This document shows positions 32,800 to 42,676 of a stretch of DNA of 64,000 nucleotides, piece after piece. Position numbers and translations under genes: made by a program. Positions within the stretch are counted from its first letter, which is position 1, and every line of letters begins with the position of its first letter. The stretch spans positions 23,741-87,740 of the forward strand of contig NZ_BSFC01000013.1 in NCBI RefSeq assembly GCF_027922145.1, written 5' to 3'. Under the pieces are notes generated by a model. The model saw nothing but the letters and a program-made list of their open reading frames with translations. It was not told the origin of the DNA and searched no databases. The stretch is from Novosphingobium resinovorum. Its GTDB lineage: Bacteria > Pseudomonadota > Alphaproteobacteria > Sphingomonadales > Sphingomonadaceae.

Positions 32800-34357
32800 C
32801 GGCCGCCGCGTTCTTGATGACCTGACCCTCGATTTCAGCAAGGAACGCGCCGGCCTTGTCGGACGCAACGGCATTGGCAAATCGACGCTGCTGAGCCTCA
32901 TCTGCGGCGACCTGTCGCCGTCCAGAGGAACCGTTCGCGTTCAGGGCACAGTGGGATTGCTACGGCAGGCTGTACAGGCATCGGCCGACGGCACCGTGGC
33001 GCATCTGCTCGGAATCGCCGATGCACTCGCGGTTCTTCGCGGCGCCGAAGCCGGCACCGCGACGTTGGACGAACTGGTCGAGGCCGACTGGACCGTGGAA
33101 ACCCGCGCAGCCGACGCACTGGCCTGCCTAGGGCTGCCGATACCGCTCGATACGCCGCTCGGCTGCCTGTCGGGCGGACAGAGGACACGCGCGGCGCTGG
33201 CGGGATTGCATTTCACCCAGCCGGATTTTCTGCTGCTTGATGAGCCGACGAACAACCTTGACGCAGAGGGCAGAGCGGCCGTCATCGATATGCTGGCGCA
33301 CTGGCGTGCAGGCGCCATCGTCGTGAGCCATGACCGCGAATTGCTCGACGCCATGGACTCGATCATCGAACTTACCTCGCTGGGGGCCGCGCGTTATGGT
33401 GGCAACTGGAGTGATTACTGCGCACGCAAGGCCGTTGAACTCGCTGCCGCCGAGCATGATCTCGCATCGGCCGAGCACCATCGGGCGCAAGTGACCCGCA
33501 AGACGCAAATAACCGCAGAGCGTCAGCAGCGGCGCGATGCAGCGGGAAATCGCCAGGCCGGTCGTGGCGGCATGCCGCGTATCCTGCTCGGGGCCCGCCG
33601 CGAGCAGGCGGAAAACAGCGGCGGAGAAAACAGACGCTTCGCCGAACGGCAGCGCAGCGAGGCGGAACTCGCTGTGAAACGGGCAAGGGCGCGGATCGAA
33701 ATATTCCAGCCCATCTCGGTTCAGATCGCGACGACAGGCCTTAACCCGTCTCGCGATGTTCTTACGCTCGAGCATGTCTCCGCAGGATACGAGGATGGGG
33801 CATCGATATTACGCGACATGTCACTGCGCATCGTCGGACCCGAACGGGTTGCGATAACCGGAGCGAATGGCAGCGGCAAATCGACTTTGCTGCGGGTCAT
33901 CATCGGCGAACTTACCCCGTCGTCAGGCCGAGCGGAATGCCACGTTCCCCGTAGGCTACTCGATCAGCAGGCCACCATCCTGCACAAGGAACAGACCATC
34001 GCTGAGAACTTCTCGCGACTAAACGAGGGGGTGGACAATAATGCATGTCGCGCGGCGCTGGCTCGTTTCGGCTTCAGGGCAGCAGCAGCCGACAAGGCCG
34101 TCCACGCCCTGAGCGGAGGGCAGATCCTGCGCGCCGGCCTTGCCTGCATCTTGGGCAACCCTGCTCCGCCGCCGCTCCTTATCCTCGACGAGCCGACGAA
34201 CCATCTCGACCTCGAATCGATCGCTGCGATCGAAGCCGGATTGATGGCCTACGATGGCGCGTTAATCGTGGTCAGTCACGATCGACGATTTTTGGATCGA
34301 ATTCGCATTACGCGGACGGTCGAACTGGAAACTGGCGGCTGGATTCGCTCGACATGA
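32753..34357 (+). CDS. ABC-F family ATPase (ribosome-associated type)
   Basis: 534-aa soluble protein with two ABC ATPase domains and no membrane helices, typical of ABC-F proteins that act on the ribosome or give antibiotic resistance. Domain 1: LVGRNGIGKSTLLSLICGDL, CLSGGQRTRAALAGLHF, DFLLLDEPTNNLDAEGRAAV. The linker (about 220-300) is charged and rich in Arg/Glu. Domain 2: ITGANGSGKSTLLRVIIGEL, ALSGGQILRAGLACILG, LLILDEPTNHLDLESIAAIE, VVSHDRRFLDRI. The ATG at 32753 follows AAGGAAA. The second signature reads LSGGQILRAGLA rather than the usual LSGGQ-x-x-R-x-x-LA, a small deviation. Whether it is a housekeeping (Uup/EttA-like) or resistance factor cannot be decided. Confidence 0.88.
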   Translation: MPASISISKLTWPAPDGRRVLDDLTLDFSKERAGLVGRNGIGKSTLLSLICGDLSPSRGTVRVQGTVGLLRQAVQASADGTVAHLLGIADALAVLRGAEAGTATLDELVEADWTVETRAADALACLGLPIPLDTPLGCLSGGQRTRAALAGLHFTQPDFLLLDEPTNNLDAEGRAAVIDMLAHWRAGAIVVSHDRELLDAMDSIIELTSLGAARYGGNWSDYCARKAVELAAAEHDLASAEHHRAQVTRKTQITAERQQRRDAAGNRQAGRGGMPRILLGARREQAENSGGENRRFAERQRSEAELAVKRARARIEIFQPISVQIATTGLNPSRDVLTLEHVSAGYEDGASILRDMSLRIVGPERVAITGANGSGKSTLLRVIIGELTPSSGRAECHVPRRLLDQQATILHKEQTIAENFSRLNEGVDNNACRAALARFGFRAAAADKAVHALSGGQILRAGLACILGNPAPPPLLILDEPTNHLDLESIAAIEAGLMAYDGALIVVSHDRRFLDRIRITRTVELETGGWIRST

Positions 34358-34609
34358 GCATTGACCGAGAGGCCGCAGACTGAACCGAGCAATGCCGTGC
34401 GCCCGATCTTGGTCGCCAAAACAAGGCCTAGCCCCGGAACATTACGCAGCTATCGCTATTCACCATGCGCGGTCGGCGGCTGGGTCATTGCGCCGGGCGG
34501 GCATCACTTCATGGAAACGCCGATCGGAGACCAGGTAATCGCCTAAGCCCTGCCGTGAAGCCGTCCCGGCGACGGTAACACCTGAAACCAAAACCCACGC
34601 TCAAGCGAT

Positions 34610-36676
34610 GTGGACCTTATGGAACCGCCAGCCGCATCTCAACCGCCTGCGACGATATCTTTCGCCAGACGACGGCGGCGCTGGAGCATCGCGCGGAATG
34701 TCCTGCTTGCCATTCTCACCGCGATCTTCGCTGTCTGGTTGCTTCTGTTCATAACCAAGGGCCGGTTCCTCAGACACCCTTTCGAAAGCATCGCCAGTTC
34801 GCTAAGCGATCGCACGGTCAAGGTCGGCGGCAACTTCCAGCTCTATTTCGCCCCGCTGCGGATCAAGTTCGTGGCCGAGGAGTTGGCCGTATCCAACCCG
34901 CAATGGGCAAAGGAAAACACCCTTTTCGCCGCCCGGCGCATCGAAGCCAGGATCGCCCCGCTTTCGCTGCTTTTGGGGCATCGCCATGTCTATGCACTCG
35001 ATCTCGATCGGGGCGTCATCAATCTGGAATGGGATGCCGGCCACAGGCGCAATACCTGGACTTTCGCAACGAGCGGGGAAGGCAAGCCTTTCGAAATGCC
35101 ACGCATCGACAGGGCCAACATTACCGGCACGCAGATCCATTACATCGACCCGCAGATGCCGCTCCTCGCCAACCTCACCATTGATCCGATCGCGGCTACG
35201 GATACGCGGATCGGCAAGGCAGTGGGGCTGAAAGGCAGCGGCACTTTTCGCACTACGCCATTTCGCCTGACGGCTGAACTGCTGTCCCCCGATGCCAGTC
35301 TTTCCGGAGCAGAGAACCGACTACAGGCGCGCGCATGGGCGGCCAATAGCGTCATCGACGTTTCCGGCACCCTGCCCGCCCTCACAGAGTTCGAGGACGT
35401 TCCCTTGAAAGTCGCGGCCAAAGGGCGGGACTTGTCCGACCTAATGGCGGTGATTGATGTCGTCATTCCGCAGACACGCCGCTATGCGCTCGAGGCGCAG
35501 CTTGTGAAGGACGCGCAGACCTATCGTTTCACAGGGATGACGGGAACTTTTGGCCAATCCGACCTGTCGGGCCGCTTCACCGTGACCAATGCGCAGCGAC
35601 TGAGGCTGGACGCCGCGCTGGAAACCCGGCGCCTCGACATTGTCGATGCGGCCCCATTTATCGGTTACAACCCCGATGTCGTAGCTTCGCAGGGCGCGAT
35701 GGCTGCCGCTGCGCAGACAGGAGCAGGAGCCCGCCGCATCCTTCCCGACGCAGAACTGCCGGTTGCGATGATGCAACGCTTCGATGCCGGTCTCGACTGG
35801 AAAATCGGCGTGGTCCGATCGAAGAACGTGCCCGTCTCGAACATCGCGCTGAAACTGTCGCTGGACAGGGGGCGACTGGCGCTGTCGCCGCTGACATTCT
35901 CCATGGCGCGCGGCGACGTGGCCTCGGACTTCGTGATCGACACCCGCCAGCGGCCCTCCGCGATCCGTTACGATATCCGTCTGGCCTCGACGCCGATGGG
36001 CCGCCTGCTGGCGGGTTATGGTCTCGCCGATTCCGGTACTACCGGCACTATTCGCGGCAGGATCGAACTGGACGGAAGAGGTGACACGATCCACGATTCG
36101 CTGGCGACGTCATCGGGCCGGATCGCCTTTGTCATGCCGCAGGGTACGCTGTGGACGCAGAATGCGCAACTCGCCGAACTGGACCTCGGAACCTTCGTCT
36201 CCAAGATGTTTCAGGGCAAACTGAAGAAACCGATCGAGGTCAATTGCGGCCTGCTGGCCTTCACCGTCCGAGGTGGAACCGCCGCGGCCGACCCGATCCT
36301 GATCGACACCAGCAAGAACGTGGTGATCGGCCGCGGGGGCTTCAGTTTCGCGACCGAGACGGTAGACATGGCTTTCCGTGCCGACGGCAAGAAGTTCAGC
36401 CTGTTCTCCGGCCAGTCTCCCGTTGGCCTGGGTGGTCATTTCTCGGAACCGAAACTGCAGGTGATCAGCCCGCAACTTGTCGGCCGTGCCGGGGCCGGAC
36501 TTGGCCTTGCCTTGCTTGCCACCCCAGTTGCCGGATTGCTGGCATTCGTCGACCCCGGTGATGCGAAGTCAACCGCTTGCGGCCCTGTTCTTGCGGGAGC
36601 AAATGCAAGCGCCCAGCGCACTTCCAACGGCAAGCCGCGTGACGATGTCGGCAATGGTTCAACCAAAAAGAATTAG
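34610..36676 (+). CDS. AsmA-family membrane-anchored protein
   Basis: 688-aa AsmA-like protein, anchored by one N-terminal helix ([20 protein letters not shown], about residues 29-48) and otherwise periplasmic. AsmA/TamB-like proteins form long beta grooves linked to phospholipid transport and outer-membrane upkeep. Typical segments: [51 protein letters not shown] and the C-terminal [33 protein letters not shown]. The ending ([11 protein letters not shown]) is low-complexity. The preceding 250 bp hold no credible gene. The protein ends 4 bp before a decayed transporter gene. Confidence 0.85.
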   Translation: MDLMEPPAASQPPATISFARRRRRWSIARNVLLAILTAIFAVWLLLFITKGRFLRHPFESIASSLSDRTVKVGGNFQLYFAPLRIKFVAEELAVSNPQWAKENTLFAARRIEARIAPLSLLLGHRHVYALDLDRGVINLEWDAGHRRNTWTFATSGEGKPFEMPRIDRANITGTQIHYIDPQMPLLANLTIDPIAATDTRIGKAVGLKGSGTFRTTPFRLTAELLSPDASLSGAENRLQARAWAANSVIDVSGTLPALTEFEDVPLKVAAKGRDLSDLMAVIDVVIPQTRRYALEAQLVKDAQTYRFTGMTGTFGQSDLSGRFTVTNAQRLRLDAALETRRLDIVDAAPFIGYNPDVVASQGAMAAAAQTGAGARRILPDAELPVAMMQRFDAGLDWKIGVVRSKNVPVSNIALKLSLDRGRLALSPLTFSMARGDVASDFVIDTRQRPSAIRYDIRLASTPMGRLLAGYGLADSGTTGTIRGRIELDGRGDTIHDSLATSSGRIAFVMPQGTLWTQNAQLAELDLGTFVSKMFQGKLKKPIEVNCGLLAFTVRGGTAAADPILIDTSKNVVIGRGGFSFATETVDMAFRADGKKFSLFSGQSPVGLGGHFSEPKLQVISPQLVGRAGAGLGLALLATPVAGLLAFVDPGDAKSTACGPVLAGANASAQRTSNGKPRDDVGNGSTKKN

Positions 36677-36680
36677 CGCC

Positions 36681-36924
36681 ATGGCCAAGACATCCGGTGT
36701 CTTTCGAGACAAAATCGTGATTTACGGTGCGCTGGCAGCAAACCTTCGAATCGCGATCGCAAAGTTCGTCGCAGCCGGGATCCGCGGCTCATCGGCGATG
36801 GCCACCGAAAGCGTTCATTCGCTAATGGACAGCGAGAACCAGCTTCTGCTTCTCTAAGATCAGCGCCGCTGACATTCCGATGTATGAAAGCATCGCCCAT
36901 ATTCGCGAGCCTCACCCGATCTAG
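36681..36924 (+). pseudogene. Cation diffusion facilitator (CDF) transporter remnant
   Basis: Opens like a CDF-family metal exporter: [43 protein letters not shown], then a stop codon where a Tyr would be expected. A few codons of DQRR follow, then a deletion, then, in another frame, DIPMYESIAHIREPHPI, which matches the later IYEG-x-x-H-I-x-x-PHPI segment of CDF proteins. The nonsense change, the deletion and the missing C-terminal half make it non-functional. Confidence 0.75.
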
Positions 36925-36968
36925 GTTGAATCGCCATTCATCACCAGAAAGCAATGGCGGCAAGGTAG

Positions 36969-37253
36969 AGCGATTACGAACGCCTCGAACTCGACGTGCC
37001 CAGTCGATTGATCCTCGACGATAGTGGGTTGATGCTCGATGCCACGCTCGCCGGGATGGGGTGGGGCTATCTGGCTGAGCAGACCATTACGCCGCTCATC
37101 AAGGACGGGCAACTGATCCAGATGCTGGTGGACTGGATGCCGCAGGAGGCGCCGCTTTGCCTATACTATTCCGGCCGTCGCCATGTTCCTGCCAAATTGC
37201 GTGCGTTCATCGACCTCGTTCGGCTCCACGCCCGGAAGCCGTCAATGGCGTGA
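36969..37253 (+). pseudogene. LysR-family regulator remnant (C-terminal effector domain)
   Basis: In-frame segment SDYERLELDVPSRLILDDSG, LMLDATLAGMGWGYLAEQTI, LCLYYSGRRHVPAKLRAFID, LVRL matches the last ~90 residues of LysR regulators. The N-terminal HTH and most of the effector domain are absent, and a TAG codon lies directly upstream (36966). It sits right after the CDF remnant, so the region has suffered deletion. Confidence 0.75.
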
Positions 37254-38234
37254 GGCACTCGTTTGGTAAGTTGCTTCCTGGACGAGCAGCGTGAACCGTG
37301 CACGGATGCGATGGGCCGGCGCGTTGCTGCCGTTTCTGTGGTCGCCCCGTCACTACCGTTCGGTAGCCAATATTCCATTCTCAGGCGCAGACGGTCTGCT
37401 CCTGACAAGAAACCGAACCTGGCTCGGTTGTGGTGCTCAGATGCCTCCAAAACAACCCATTCATGCCTTCGCTCCTCGTCGAACGACACGACGGGCTTGG
37501 CGAAGTAGGAATGCTCGAACGATCCCAGCGGAATCGCCAGCAGCGACGGTTCTACGTCGAATCTGATACGCAATGTTCGATCCGCGCTCCTGACAGAATC
37601 GATAAGCCACATGGCGTCTGCTATCGGGAGGTCTTACCCACTCTCGCGACGGGCCGTCGATCCTAACATCGCTGCATCTAATAGGACCCGCGTCGAAAAA
37701 ACGCTTCCCGATTGTTGCCGGCAGGCCAAGCGATGACAAACCAGCGTTTTGAATCGGCGGTTTGAGGCAGCTCGCCAGCCATATTCACACAACTAAAACA
37801 TGCGCGCCCGGCATGGAATTCATCATTTTAGCTCTCTCCTAGAATATTATCACATAAATTTTCTACTGCCTTTCTCGACCCATCACGATTAATCGCCCGC
37901 AAATTTCTGTTGCCAATTTACAAACCATCTACTTTTACCCCCCTATTCATAAAATGTCTGATTGCGGACTGGCAGGTTAGAGATCCGAACGAGGCGCAAC
38001 GGCAAGCAGGAAAGATCGGACTTGGCGCCGACACCGTCGTGAATCATGTCGTGAACGAAGCGATGGAATGCGGCGACCCGGGGATCTGGCCTTATGCAGA
38101 ACTCTGGTCGCCAAGAAGCTACGGCGCTGCTATAGCCTTATATCCCTGCATCCTGAGAAGGATTCTGCGGCCTTGCGTGCTACGTTGACTCGCGAGGATA
38201 GGTTTCGTCAGACGTAGCTTAAGGTACTTAAAAG
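37254..38234. other. Decayed, AT-richer region without a supportable gene
   Basis: About 980 bp with no gene I can defend. The part near 37780-37960 is clearly AT-rich against the GC-rich surroundings. A minus-strand frame (37166-37612, beginning MWLIDSVRSADR) has some protein-like composition but matches nothing I recognise and overlaps the LysR remnant. A TTGACT near 38185 may be the -35 of the cold-shock gene promoter. Confidence 0.5.
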
Positions 38235-38936
38235 ATGACATTCGACAAGGGAAATCGCGGCTATGGTCGTGATCGGTTCGGCGGTGGTGATGATCGTTGG
38301 GGTGGTGGCAACGATCGGTTCGGCGGCGGCGGCGGTGATCGCTTCGGCGGTGGCGGTGATCGGTTCGGCGGCGGCCAGCGTGGTGGCTTCGGCGGATCGC
38401 GCGGTGGTGGTTTTGGCGGCGGCGGTGGTTCGCGTGGCGGGCCGGGCCAGGTCGTCGGGCAGGGTCGTGGAACGGTCAAGTTTTTCAACCCCGACAAGGG
38501 TTTCGGCTTCATCCAGCTTGAAGGTGGCGGCGACGACGCATTCGTGCACATCAGCGCCGTGCAGTCTGCCGGCCTCGAGACGCTGGCCGAAGGCCAGCAG
38601 CTGGAATTCCAGCTGGTCGAGCGCAATGGCAAGGTTTCCGCATCCGAACTGACTATTGTCGGTGAGGTCATCGTTGCTGAACGTCGCGAACGTGCCGCCG
38701 CTCCCGCTCCGCGCCAATCGACTGGTGAAAAGGCCACCGGCACGGTCAAGTTCTTCAACGGCTCCAAGGGCTTCGGCTTCATCGTGCGCGATGACGGCCA
38801 GCCTGACGCTTTCGTGCATATCAGCGCCGTCGAGCGTTCCGGTTTGCATGGTCTTTCGGAAGGCGATCAGCTCGAATTCGAGATCGAGATCGATCGTCGC
38901 GGCAAGGCATCTGCCGTGAATCTGGTCCAGCGCTGA
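38235..38936 (+). CDS. Double cold-shock-domain protein with glycine-rich N-terminal arm
   Basis: 233-aa RNA/DNA-binding protein. Residues 1-76 are a low-complexity Gly/Arg/Asp/Phe arm built from repeated DRFGGGG units (RGG/FG-like). Two cold-shock domains follow, about 77-142 (GRGTVKFFNPDKGFGFIQLE, DDAFVHISAVQ) and 165-232 (TGTVKFFNGSKGFGFIVRDD, DAFVHISAVER), each with intact RNP1 (KGFGFI) and RNP2 (AFVHI). Paired cold-shock domains are common in alphaproteobacteria, but a glycine-rich arm this long in front is less so. The arm may promote self-association or RNA condensation (inference). It lies alone, 353 bp before rpoD. Confidence 0.9.
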   Translation: MTFDKGNRGYGRDRFGGGDDRWGGGNDRFGGGGGDRFGGGGDRFGGGQRGGFGGSRGGGFGGGGGSRGGPGQVVGQGRGTVKFFNPDKGFGFIQLEGGGDDAFVHISAVQSAGLETLAEGQQLEFQLVERNGKVSASELTIVGEVIVAERRERAAAPAPRQSTGEKATGTVKFFNGSKGFGFIVRDDGQPDAFVHISAVERSGLHGLSEGDQLEFEIEIDRRGKASAVNLVQR

Positions 38937-38943
38937 CGGACTT

Positions 38944-38972
38944 GGCCATGGCTGCCACAGGTGGCCATGGCC
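38944..38972. terminator. Stem-loop after the cold-shock gene
   Basis: GGCCATGGC, 11 nt, GCCATGGCC: a perfect 9-bp stem 8 bp after the cold-shock stop codon. A pyrimidine-rich tract follows but no long U-run, so termination strength is uncertain. Confidence 0.5.
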
Positions 38973-39289
38973 TCTGCTCCGGCTTTCCTCTGTCGCATTG
39001 CGATCGGTAACGGAAAGACACGCGCTTTATGCCGAAGGCGCTGATCCAGCCCGCCTTCGGCCAGATACCTGCAAGGGTACGAATGAGTACCCTTCAGGCG
39101 TACGCACAACACGTCCTGCTGCGGGGGATCAGCTTTCTTCTGGAACTGATGACCGGACACATTACTTGAGCCCCGGACCAGCGGTAGTTCAATTCTTGCT
39201 TGAAAGGCTGCCCCTTAGCAGCCTCAAACCTGACCTTGTCCTGGCGGCACGACCGTCACGCAAAGGCCAATAAAACGACAACGGATTAC
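38973..39289 (+). other. Hairpin-rich spacer/leader upstream of rpoD
   Basis: 317 bp with no gene. It contains three perfect hairpins: GCCGAAGGC/GCCTTCGGC (39031-39061, 9-bp stem), AAGGGTAC/GTACCCTT (39073-39094, 8-bp stem, 6-nt loop) and GGCTGC/GCAGCC (39206-39223, 6-bp stem, 6-nt loop). It may be a structured 5' leader of rpoD or a small RNA. Confidence 0.45.
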
Positions 39290-41323
39290 ATGACGAACGA
39301 CGATCGCAGCGGTGACAACGACTCCCCTCTTCTCGACCTGGACAAAGGTTCGGTCCAGCGGTTCATCGCGCGCGCCAAGAGCCAGGGCGTCATCACGGTC
39401 AAGGAGTTGAATGCCGCGCTGCCGCAAGACCAGATGACCACCGACCAGATCGAGGACATCATGGCCGCGATCTCGGAAATGGGCGTCAAGATCGTCGAGA
39501 ACGATGATGATGACGATGAAGAGGGTGAGCAGGAAGAGGGCGTGGAGGCCGTCGATGGCCGCGATGACGATTCGGGTTCGGATTCCGAGTTCGACGAAGG
39601 CAATTCCCGGCGCCGCCCCGGCGAAACCCGCAAGGCGGACACGCTCGGGCGTTCCGATGACCCGGTACGGATGTACCTGCAGGAAATGGGCGCCGCCGAG
39701 ATGCTCAGCCGCGAGGGCGAGGCCGCCATCGCCAAGCGCATCGAAGCTGGCCGCGACATGATGATCATGGGGCTTTGCGAAAGCCCCATGACCTTCCATG
39801 CGATCATCGGTTGGTCCGAAGCGCTCAACAATGGCGACATGCAACTTCGCGAGATTCTCGATCTCGACGCCATGCTCTCCAAGGAGCCGCAACCGGAAAA
39901 CCTGGGTGAGGACGGTGAAGCCGACGGCGAGATTTCCGCTGCCACGGCCGGTCCTTCTTTCAAGGACGATGACGATTCCGGCGAGGACAACTCGGAGGAA
40001 GTCGACGAGGACGGCAACCCGATCCCCAAGCGCAAGGTCGAGGACGATGAAGAGGACAACACCCTCTCCCTCGGCCAGATGGAAGCGGCCCTCACACCGG
40101 AAGCGCTGGAGAAATTCGCGCTCATCACCGAACTGTTCCGCACCTTTGAACGTCTTCAAAGCGACCGGCTCGACGCGCTGGCGCTTGGCATTGATTTCCC
40201 GGGCGAGAAAGAAGACCAGTATCTGCAACTGCGGGAGGATCTCACCGCGCAGGTGGAGGCAGTGCAGTTCCACGCGAGCAAGATCGAGTATCTGGTCGAC
40301 AACCTCTACTCCTTCAACCGTCGCCTGACGACGCTGGGTGGCCAGATGTTGCGTTTGGCCGAGCGTCACAAGGTGAAGCGCGCCGACTTCCTCGAAGCCT
40401 ACACGGGCCGGGAATTGGACGACACATGGGTCGCCGAAGTGGCCAGGAAGGACAAGAAGTGGGCTGCCTTCGCGGAAAACGAGGCTGAGCCTGCCGAGCG
40501 CATCCGTCTGGAAGTCTCGGACATCGCCACCGCCACCGGCATGGCGCTGCCCGAGTTCCGCCGCATCGTGAACATGGTGCAGAAGGCGGAGCGTGAAGCG
40601 CGCATCGCCAAGAAGGAAATGGTCGAGGCGAACCTGCGTCTGGTGATCTCGATCGCCAAGAAGTACACGAACCGCGGCTTGCAGTTCCTGGATCTCATCC
40701 AGGAAGGCAACATCGGCCTGATGAAGGCGGTCGACAAGTTTCAGTACCGCCGCGGCTACAAGTTCTCGACTTATGCGACTTGGTGGATCAGACAAGCAAT
40801 CACGCGTTCGATCGCGGATCAGGCTCGCACGATCCGTATCCCGGTCCACATGATCGAGACGATCAACAAGCTGGTACGCACCAGCCGTCAGTTCCTCCAT
40901 GACCAGGGCCGCGAGCCCACGCCCGAGGAAATGGCCGAGAAACTGTCGATGCCGCTCGAAAAGGTGAAGCGGGTTCTCAAGATTGCCAAGGAGCCGATCT
41001 CCCTCGAAACGCCGATCGGCGACGAGGAAGACAGCAGCCTCGGCAACTTCATTCAGGACGAGAACGCCGTCATCCCGGTGGACGCAGCGATCCAGGCCAA
41101 CCTGAAGGAAATGATCACTCGCACGCTGGCGTCGCTGACGCCTCGCGAGGAACGTGTGCTGCGCATGCGCTTCGGCATCGGCATGCCGACCGATCACACG
41201 CTGGAGGAGGTTGGACAGCAGTTCTCGGTGACCCGCGAGCGTATCCGCCAGATCGAAGCGAAAGCGCTACGCAAGCTCAAGCATCCAAGCCGTTCACGCA
41301 TCATGCGCGCGTTCCTCGACTAG
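39290..41323 (+). CDS. rpoD: Primary sigma factor RpoD (sigma-70)
   Basis: 677-aa housekeeping sigma factor. Region 1.1 (about 1-75), a long acidic insert ([29 protein letters not shown]), region 1.2 ([20 protein letters not shown]), the nonconserved region, then region 2 ([60 protein letters not shown]), region 3 ([20 protein letters not shown]) and region 4 ([30 protein letters not shown]). All parts are intact and full length. The ATG at 39290 begins [20 protein letters not shown]. In many relatives rpoD follows dnaG; here it follows a cold-shock gene and is followed by IS debris, so a second copy elsewhere is possible. Confidence 0.95.
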   Translation: MTNDDRSGDNDSPLLDLDKGSVQRFIARAKSQGVITVKELNAALPQDQMTTDQIEDIMAAISEMGVKIVENDDDDDEEGEQEEGVEAVDGRDDDSGSDSEFDEGNSRRRPGETRKADTLGRSDDPVRMYLQEMGAAEMLSREGEAAIAKRIEAGRDMMIMGLCESPMTFHAIIGWSEALNNGDMQLREILDLDAMLSKEPQPENLGEDGEADGEISAATAGPSFKDDDDSGEDNSEEVDEDGNPIPKRKVEDDEEDNTLSLGQMEAALTPEALEKFALITELFRTFERLQSDRLDALALGIDFPGEKEDQYLQLREDLTAQVEAVQFHASKIEYLVDNLYSFNRRLTTLGGQMLRLAERHKVKRADFLEAYTGRELDDTWVAEVARKDKKWAAFAENEAEPAERIRLEVSDIATATGMALPEFRRIVNMVQKAEREARIAKKEMVEANLRLVISIAKKYTNRGLQFLDLIQEGNIGLMKAVDKFQYRRGYKFSTYATWWIRQAITRSIADQARTIRIPVHMIETINKLVRTSRQFLHDQGREPTPEEMAEKLSMPLEKVKRVLKIAKEPISLETPIGDEEDSSLGNFIQDENAVIPVDAAIQANLKEMITRTLASLTPREERVLRMRFGIGMPTDHTLEEVGQQFSVTRERIRQIEAKALRKLKHPSRSRIMRAFLD

Positions 41324-41475
41324 ACGCAGGCGGGTCGCCGGTCTTGGCCGGTTACCGCTAGCGCGATACCATACGCGACGATTGGTTTTTACGCGCCCCT
41401 GCAAGCCGTACAGCATGCCAGATGCCGCCCCCAGACCTGCCGTTCAGTATTTATAGGTCGCGTTGACAAAATGCT

Positions 41476-42075
41476 TCAGCCGCCTTGCTGGAACAAGGTT
41501 GAGGAGCCGAGGTAGGAAAGCGGGGTTTTCTCGAAGCGGGTGGCGATGCGGCGCTGGTGTTCGAGAAAACCGAACATGCGCTCGATCCGGTTGCGATTGC
41601 AGTAGCGGCGATAGTCGGGATGCTCTGGCGCCTTGCGGTTCAAACGCCGCGGAATGGCGGGCAGGAGCAGGTCTTCACGGAAACGGTTGCCATCGTAACC
41701 GTTGTCAGCGAGCAGTGCTTTGGACTTCGGAACCGCGGCGGCCATCAGGTCATCGATGCCGCCGTAATAAGATTACTCGCCGCTTATCAGGTGGAGTCGA
41801 GAGGGAAGCTATGATTGTCGCAGCGGGCGTCTATGCCGCGTGATCGACCAAAAGCCTCCTTGCAAAGCCCCCTTTAGCGTCAGCAGCCGACAAGAGGCGA
41901 GGATGATAGTGCTGTCGACCATGTACCACCAGTCGTCGGTTGGGCCGAGATCGACCAACGATCGCAACAGGGCAGAAACCCGCAGGAGGTCCATAATTCC
42001 TTTCAGATACATACGGTTATATCCGGAAAGACAGGCATGTCTACCGCGCTTTTGCGGAAGCAGCGGTCCGGTCAA
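41476..42075 (-). mobile_element. Degenerate IS5-family transposase remnant
   Basis: Minus-strand pieces of an IS5-type DDE transposase. N-terminal piece at about 41850-42075: GPLLPQKRGR, GYNRMYLKGIMDLLR, DDWWYMVDSTIILA (the first catalytic Asp lies in MVDST), QGGFWSITRHRRPLRQS. C-terminal piece at 41476-41745: KALLADNGYDGNRFREDLLL (second Asp), RIERMFGFLEHQRRIATRFE (Glu region). The pieces lie in different frames, with deletions between them, and no terminal inverted repeats were identified. Transposition activity is lost. Confidence 0.75.
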
Positions 42076-42274
42076 GGGGAGAATAAGTTCGATCCGTTGA
42101 GTGATCCCGCAGTTCTTGGTCCGTTATCTTCACCGCTCGTCTGCCAGCCAATGTCCGTCCAAAATAGGGGTCTGGGCGATACCAAAGACAGAGCAGTGCT
42201 GAGACATAGCGGTGAATAGTGGATAATGTGGATCGAGTTGCCGTGCTGCGGCGGGCCGGTTCGGTGTAGCACCA

Positions 42275-42649
42275 TCAACGGCGGTTCGCTGGCGAGCACA
42301 GTAGCGCGAGACGGGTGACATTGCCCCAAAGCCCCGCGGCGGGGATACGCGCTCGCGGCGGATGGAAGAGCGGGAAGCGGACATTCTGGCCGTTTGGCAG
42401 GAGCGCAGGGACATCACTCATGAACGCCCCACTGGCGCGTTCGAACACCGCGAACATGCCGAACCCCAGCAGGCTCCAGTGTCCCGCATAGCGCAGAAGG
42501 CGATGCCATGCCTCCTCGCGCGATGTGGGCAGACCGCGAATGAACTGGAGCACCGCCGGATCGGTCGCGAGTTCGAACACGGCATCGAGATCGTCGATCG
42601 TATGGGCACGCAAGATCAGGCGATCGGTGGTAATCTTGGGTCGGTGCAT
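42275..42649 (-). pseudogene. GNAT acetyltransferase remnant
   Basis: The first ~75 residues match RimJ/RimL-type GNAT N-acetyltransferases: ITTDRLILRAHTIDDLDAVF, ELATDPAVLQFIRGLPTSRE, EAWHRLLRYAGHWSLLGFGM and FAVFERASGAFMSDV. After this the sequence no longer resembles the acetyl-CoA binding half, and the frame ends at 124 aa (normal about 170-180). A frameshift or deletion is likely. It lies between the IS remnant and an intact aldo/keto reductase. Confidence 0.6.
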
Positions 42650-42676
42650 AGCCAGACTCGCGACGGTTCTAAAATA

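Noticed and set aside
34361..34546. 61-codon frame between the ABC-F and AsmA-like genes
   Set aside because: No ribosome binding site, no recognised sequence; probably chance.
37166..37612. Minus-strand frame starting MWLIDSVRSADRTLRIRFDVEP
   Set aside because: Somewhat protein-like, but unrecognised, overlaps the LysR remnant, and lies in a decayed region; kept only as a note.
37910..38188. 92-codon plus-strand frame before the cold-shock gene
   Set aside because: Starts in AT-rich DNA, has no ribosome binding site and no resemblance to known proteins.
39224..41197. 657-codon minus-strand frame opposite rpoD
   Set aside because: Complete, canonical RpoD is on the other strand; the mirror frame has no recognised domain.
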